A stretch of DNA of 9,178 bases, taken from positions 1 through 9,178 of the forward strand of contig DATHBT010000361.1 in assembly GCA_035295985.1 (NCBI GenBank), in the 5' to 3' direction. The stretch is from JAIVGV01 sp035295985 (GTDB taxonomy: Bacteria; Acidobacteriota; Blastocatellia; Pyrinomonadales; Pyrinomonadaceae). How positions within the stretch are numbered: position 1 is the stretch's first letter; each line of letters starts with the position of its first letter. Positions 7,699 to 9,178 of this stretch are shown here, in pieces. The notes beneath the pieces were generated by a model. It saw only the letters and a program-made list of their open reading frames with translations. It did no database searches and had not been told where the DNA came from. The position numbers were made by a program, and so were the translations under genes.

Positions 7699-8310
7699 AC
7701 CTTCGGGCAGGAGGTCGTTGACCGCATGGTGGCGACGATCAACGGGCGCGAGCTGATCACCTACACGGACCTGCTCTGGCAGTTGGCCCTCCAGCCCGAC
7801 ACGCCGCTTGAGAACCCGCGCCCGCAGGACTTGCAGCGCGCGCTCGACCTGCTCGTCGATCAGCGCCTCATCGCGCAGGAGGCCGGCCGGCTCCCGGCCA
7901 TCACGGCGAAGGAGGAGGACGTTAAGGCGCGCATCAGTGAGCTGGTCAAACGCTTCCCCACGCAGGAGGCTTTCTACCGGCGGATCGCGCGCGTCGGCCT
8001 GACGGCCGAGCAGCTCTACGAGATCGTCCGCCAGCGCGTCGAGATCGAGCGCTACCTCGACTTCCGCTTCCGCTCCTTCGTCGTCGTCACGCAGGAGGAG
8101 GTTGCCGCCTACTACCGCGACGTGTACGTCCCGCGCTGGCGGCGGCAGCAGCCCGGCCGCATCGTCCCCACACTGGCCGAGGCCGCCAAGGCGGTCGAGG
8201 CCGAGCTGCGCGAGGCCAAGATCGAGTCCGACACCGACGCCTTCCTCGAAGAGGCCCGCGCCCGCGCCGAGATCGTCTTCCTCGAACCGTCGTTGGAGAG
8301 CAGGCGTTAG
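7576..8310 (+). CDS. Exported SurA-like periplasmic chaperone without a PPIase domain
   Basis: From ATG 7576 the protein has 244 residues. The mature N-terminus, QEVVDRMVATINGRELITYT, is the typical opening of SurA/PpiD-type chaperone domains. It is followed by helices (LQRALDLLVDQRLIAQEA, then ITAKEEDVKARISEL), the segment FVVVTQEEVAAYYRDVYVP, and a C-terminal helix plus strand (EEARARAEIVFLE) that normally follows the parvulin domain. No parvulin domain is present; E. coli SurA has about 428 residues. In the family these proteins escort unfolded outer-membrane proteins across the periplasm, and the upstream Omp85 gene fits that role. Signal peptide: arginine-rich n-region, hydrophobic core about residues 28-43 (FALAFFLLPFTFCLTF), mature start near Gln45. 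The start is uncertain: GTG 7555 would add 7 residues, and TTG 7648 would give a signal peptide of ordinary length. The hydrophobic core and the stop codon both lie in heptad repeats. Confidence 0.8.
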   Translation: MRHGETTTRGRAAARLRRAATHLALRRFALAFFLLPFTFCLTFGQEVVDRMVATINGRELITYTDLLWQLALQPDTPLENPRPQDLQRALDLLVDQRLIAQEAGRLPAITAKEEDVKARISELVKRFPTQEAFYRRIARVGLTAEQLYEIVRQRVEIERYLDFRFRSFVVVTQEEVAAYYRDVYVPRWRRQQPGRIVPTLAEAAKAVEAELREAKIESDTDAFLEEARARAEIVFLEPSLESRR

Positions 8311-8431
8311 CTGTTAACTGTTAGCTATTAGCTGTTAGCTATTAGCTGTTAGCCAAACCAAAAAGTGCCGTGGGTCGAATCTTGATCTGTAAGGCTGAGC
8401 TTCTGATTCTTAAGGCTAACAGCTAACAGCT
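8304..8431. repeat. Intergenic inverted heptad-repeat element 3 (GCTGTTA type)
   Basis: The left arm (8304-8354) has seven consecutive heptads, mostly CTGTTAG alternating with CTATTAG, plus degenerate units GCGTTAG and CTGTTAA. The right arm (8414-8431) reads GGCTAACAGCTAACAGCT. Bases 8337-8354 and 8414-8431 are complementary at 17 of 18 positions, with a 59-base core (8355-8413). The first heptad contains the TAG stop of the SurA-like gene (8308-8310), and the right arm ends 7 bases before the patatin ATG. The arms belong to the same family as element 1, but the core shows no clear similarity to the element 1 core. The left arm is much longer than the right, as expected from tandem expansion of one side. 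Confidence 0.9.
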
Positions 8432-8438
8432 CTTCGTC

Positions 8439-9178
8439 ATGCCGCCGGAAGTTTCAACGTCGAACCATCGGCCGCGCGTCGGCCTCGCGCTCTCAGGGGG
8501 CGCGGCGCGCGGGGCGGCGCACGTCGGCGTGCTGCGTGTGTTCGAGGAGCACGGCATCCCCGTCGATTGCATCGCGGGCACTTCGGCCGGCTCGCTCGTC
8601 GGCGGGGCTTACGCGGCGGGGTTCAAGCTGGACGAGCTTGAGGAGTTTGCGCTGCAGATGCGCTGGCGCGACTTCGGGCGCGTGACGCTCTCGAAGCGCG
8701 GCGTGCAGTCGAACGCGCGTCTGGAGGAGTTCATCCGCTCGCGCTTCCCCGCCGCGCGCTTCGAGGACTTGGCGATCCCGTTCGCGGCAGTCGCCGCCGA
8801 TTTGAGGACGGGCGCGGCGGTCGTCCTCAAGGAGGGCGACCTGGCCTTCGCCATCCGCGCGAGCTGCGCCGTGCCCGGCTGGTACGTCCCCGTCGCGGAC
8901 GAGGAGGGCAGGCAACTGGTGGACGGCGGCATCGTCGCCAACCTCCCGGTGCGCGCGCTCAGAAAATTTCAGCCGCCGCCCGACATCCTCGTCGGCGTGG
9001 ACGTGAACTTCGAGGGCGCGAAGTTCCTCGGCCCGCCGCGCACCGCGCTCGGCATCCTCTTCCAGACGTTCATGGTCGTGCAGCGCGCCATCAGCGCGCA
9101 CGAGCAGCGCGCGGCCGACGTGGTCATCGTGCCGCGCGTCGGCCACATCCGCTGGGACGAGATGGGACGCGGCGCGGA
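8439..9178 (+). CDS. Patatin-like phospholipase (RssA/NTE-type), 3'-truncated by the window edge
   Basis: The frame opens at ATG 8439 and is still open at base 9178, giving about 246 visible residues. An in-frame TAA at 8424-8426 excludes a longer start. All patatin motifs are seen: the oxyanion-hole motif GGAARG at residues 20-25, the nucleophile elbow GTSAG at 47-51 with Ser49, and the DGG motif with catalytic Asp162. The segment AIRASCAVPGWYVPV just before DGG is typical of bacterial patatins. The family hydrolyses acyl esters of phospholipids with a Ser-Asp dyad. The N-terminus (MPPEVSTSNHRPRVGLALSGG) has no signal peptide or membrane segment, so a cytoplasmic or inner-face location is inferred. 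That argues against a type Vd (PlpD-like) secreted fusion, but the C-terminus is outside the window. No Shine-Dalgarno sequence is visible; a repeat arm ends 7 bases before the ATG. The position after envelope genes suggests membrane lipid turnover; this is inference. Confidence 0.93.
   Translation, partial: MPPEVSTSNHRPRVGLALSGGAARGAAHVGVLRVFEEHGIPVDCIAGTSAGSLVGGAYAAGFKLDELEEFALQMRWRDFGRVTLSKRGVQSNARLEEFIRSRFPAARFEDLAIPFAAVAADLRTGAAVVLKEGDLAFAIRASCAVPGWYVPVADEEGRQLVDGGIVANLPVRALRKFQPPPDILVGVDVNFEGAKFLGPPRTALGILFQTFMVVQRAISAHEQRAADVVIVPRVGHIRWDEMGRGA

Noticed and set aside
8355..8413. Promoter in the core of element 3 (TTGATC near 8382)
   Set aside because: No convincing -10 box lies at the right spacing, and a single weak hexamer match is not enough.
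8304..8431. CRISPR array
   Set aside because: The units are 7 bases, tandem without spacers, and arranged as inverted arms. This does not fit CRISPR repeats and spacers.
8493..9146. 217-codon minus-strand frame opposite the patatin gene
   Set aside because: It is a shadow of the patatin coding frame, which has all catalytic motifs intact. The antisense translation has no recognisable domain.

Overview
The window is a GC-rich stretch from a bacterium with an outer membrane. All four genes lie on the + strand and encode outer-membrane biogenesis proteins. The style of the genes and the presence of short heptameric intergenic repeats suggest an Acidobacteriota-type genome (for example Blastocatellia), but this is an inference without database support. 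Other GC-rich diderms are possible.

Layout: (1) bases 1-3941 hold the 3' part of a TamB-family gene that runs in from the left edge; its C-terminal TamB domain (formerly DUF490) is complete. (2) Bases 4060-7530 hold a complete Omp85 gene (BamA/TamA family, 1156 residues) with a signal peptide, about seven POTRA-like repeats, a proline-rich insertion flanked by cysteines, and a C-terminal beta-barrel with an LRGF motif. (3) Bases 7576-8310 hold a small exported SurA-like chaperone that has no parvulin domain. (4) From base 8439 to the right edge is the start of a patatin-like phospholipase with an intact Ser-Asp dyad. There is no gene-free stretch longer than about 130 bases.

How the genes fit together: TamB and an Omp85 partner form an envelope-spanning module linked to outer-membrane protein insertion and phospholipid transport. 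A SurA-like chaperone would hand unfolded outer-membrane proteins to the Omp85 protein. The patatin lipase could act on membrane phospholipid. Same-strand order and short gaps are compatible with one operon.

The most unusual feature is in the gaps. All three intergenic junctions carry heptanucleotide repeats arranged as two inverted arms around a unique core. Two junctions use a GCTGTTA-type heptad. The third uses an unrelated CCTTTTR heptad with the same 7-base period. The repeats run into coding sequence: one arm encodes the hydrophobic core of the SurA-like signal peptide, another contains that gene's stop codon, and two arms end 5-7 bases before the start codons of the Omp85 and patatin genes, which have no visible Shine-Dalgarno sequence.
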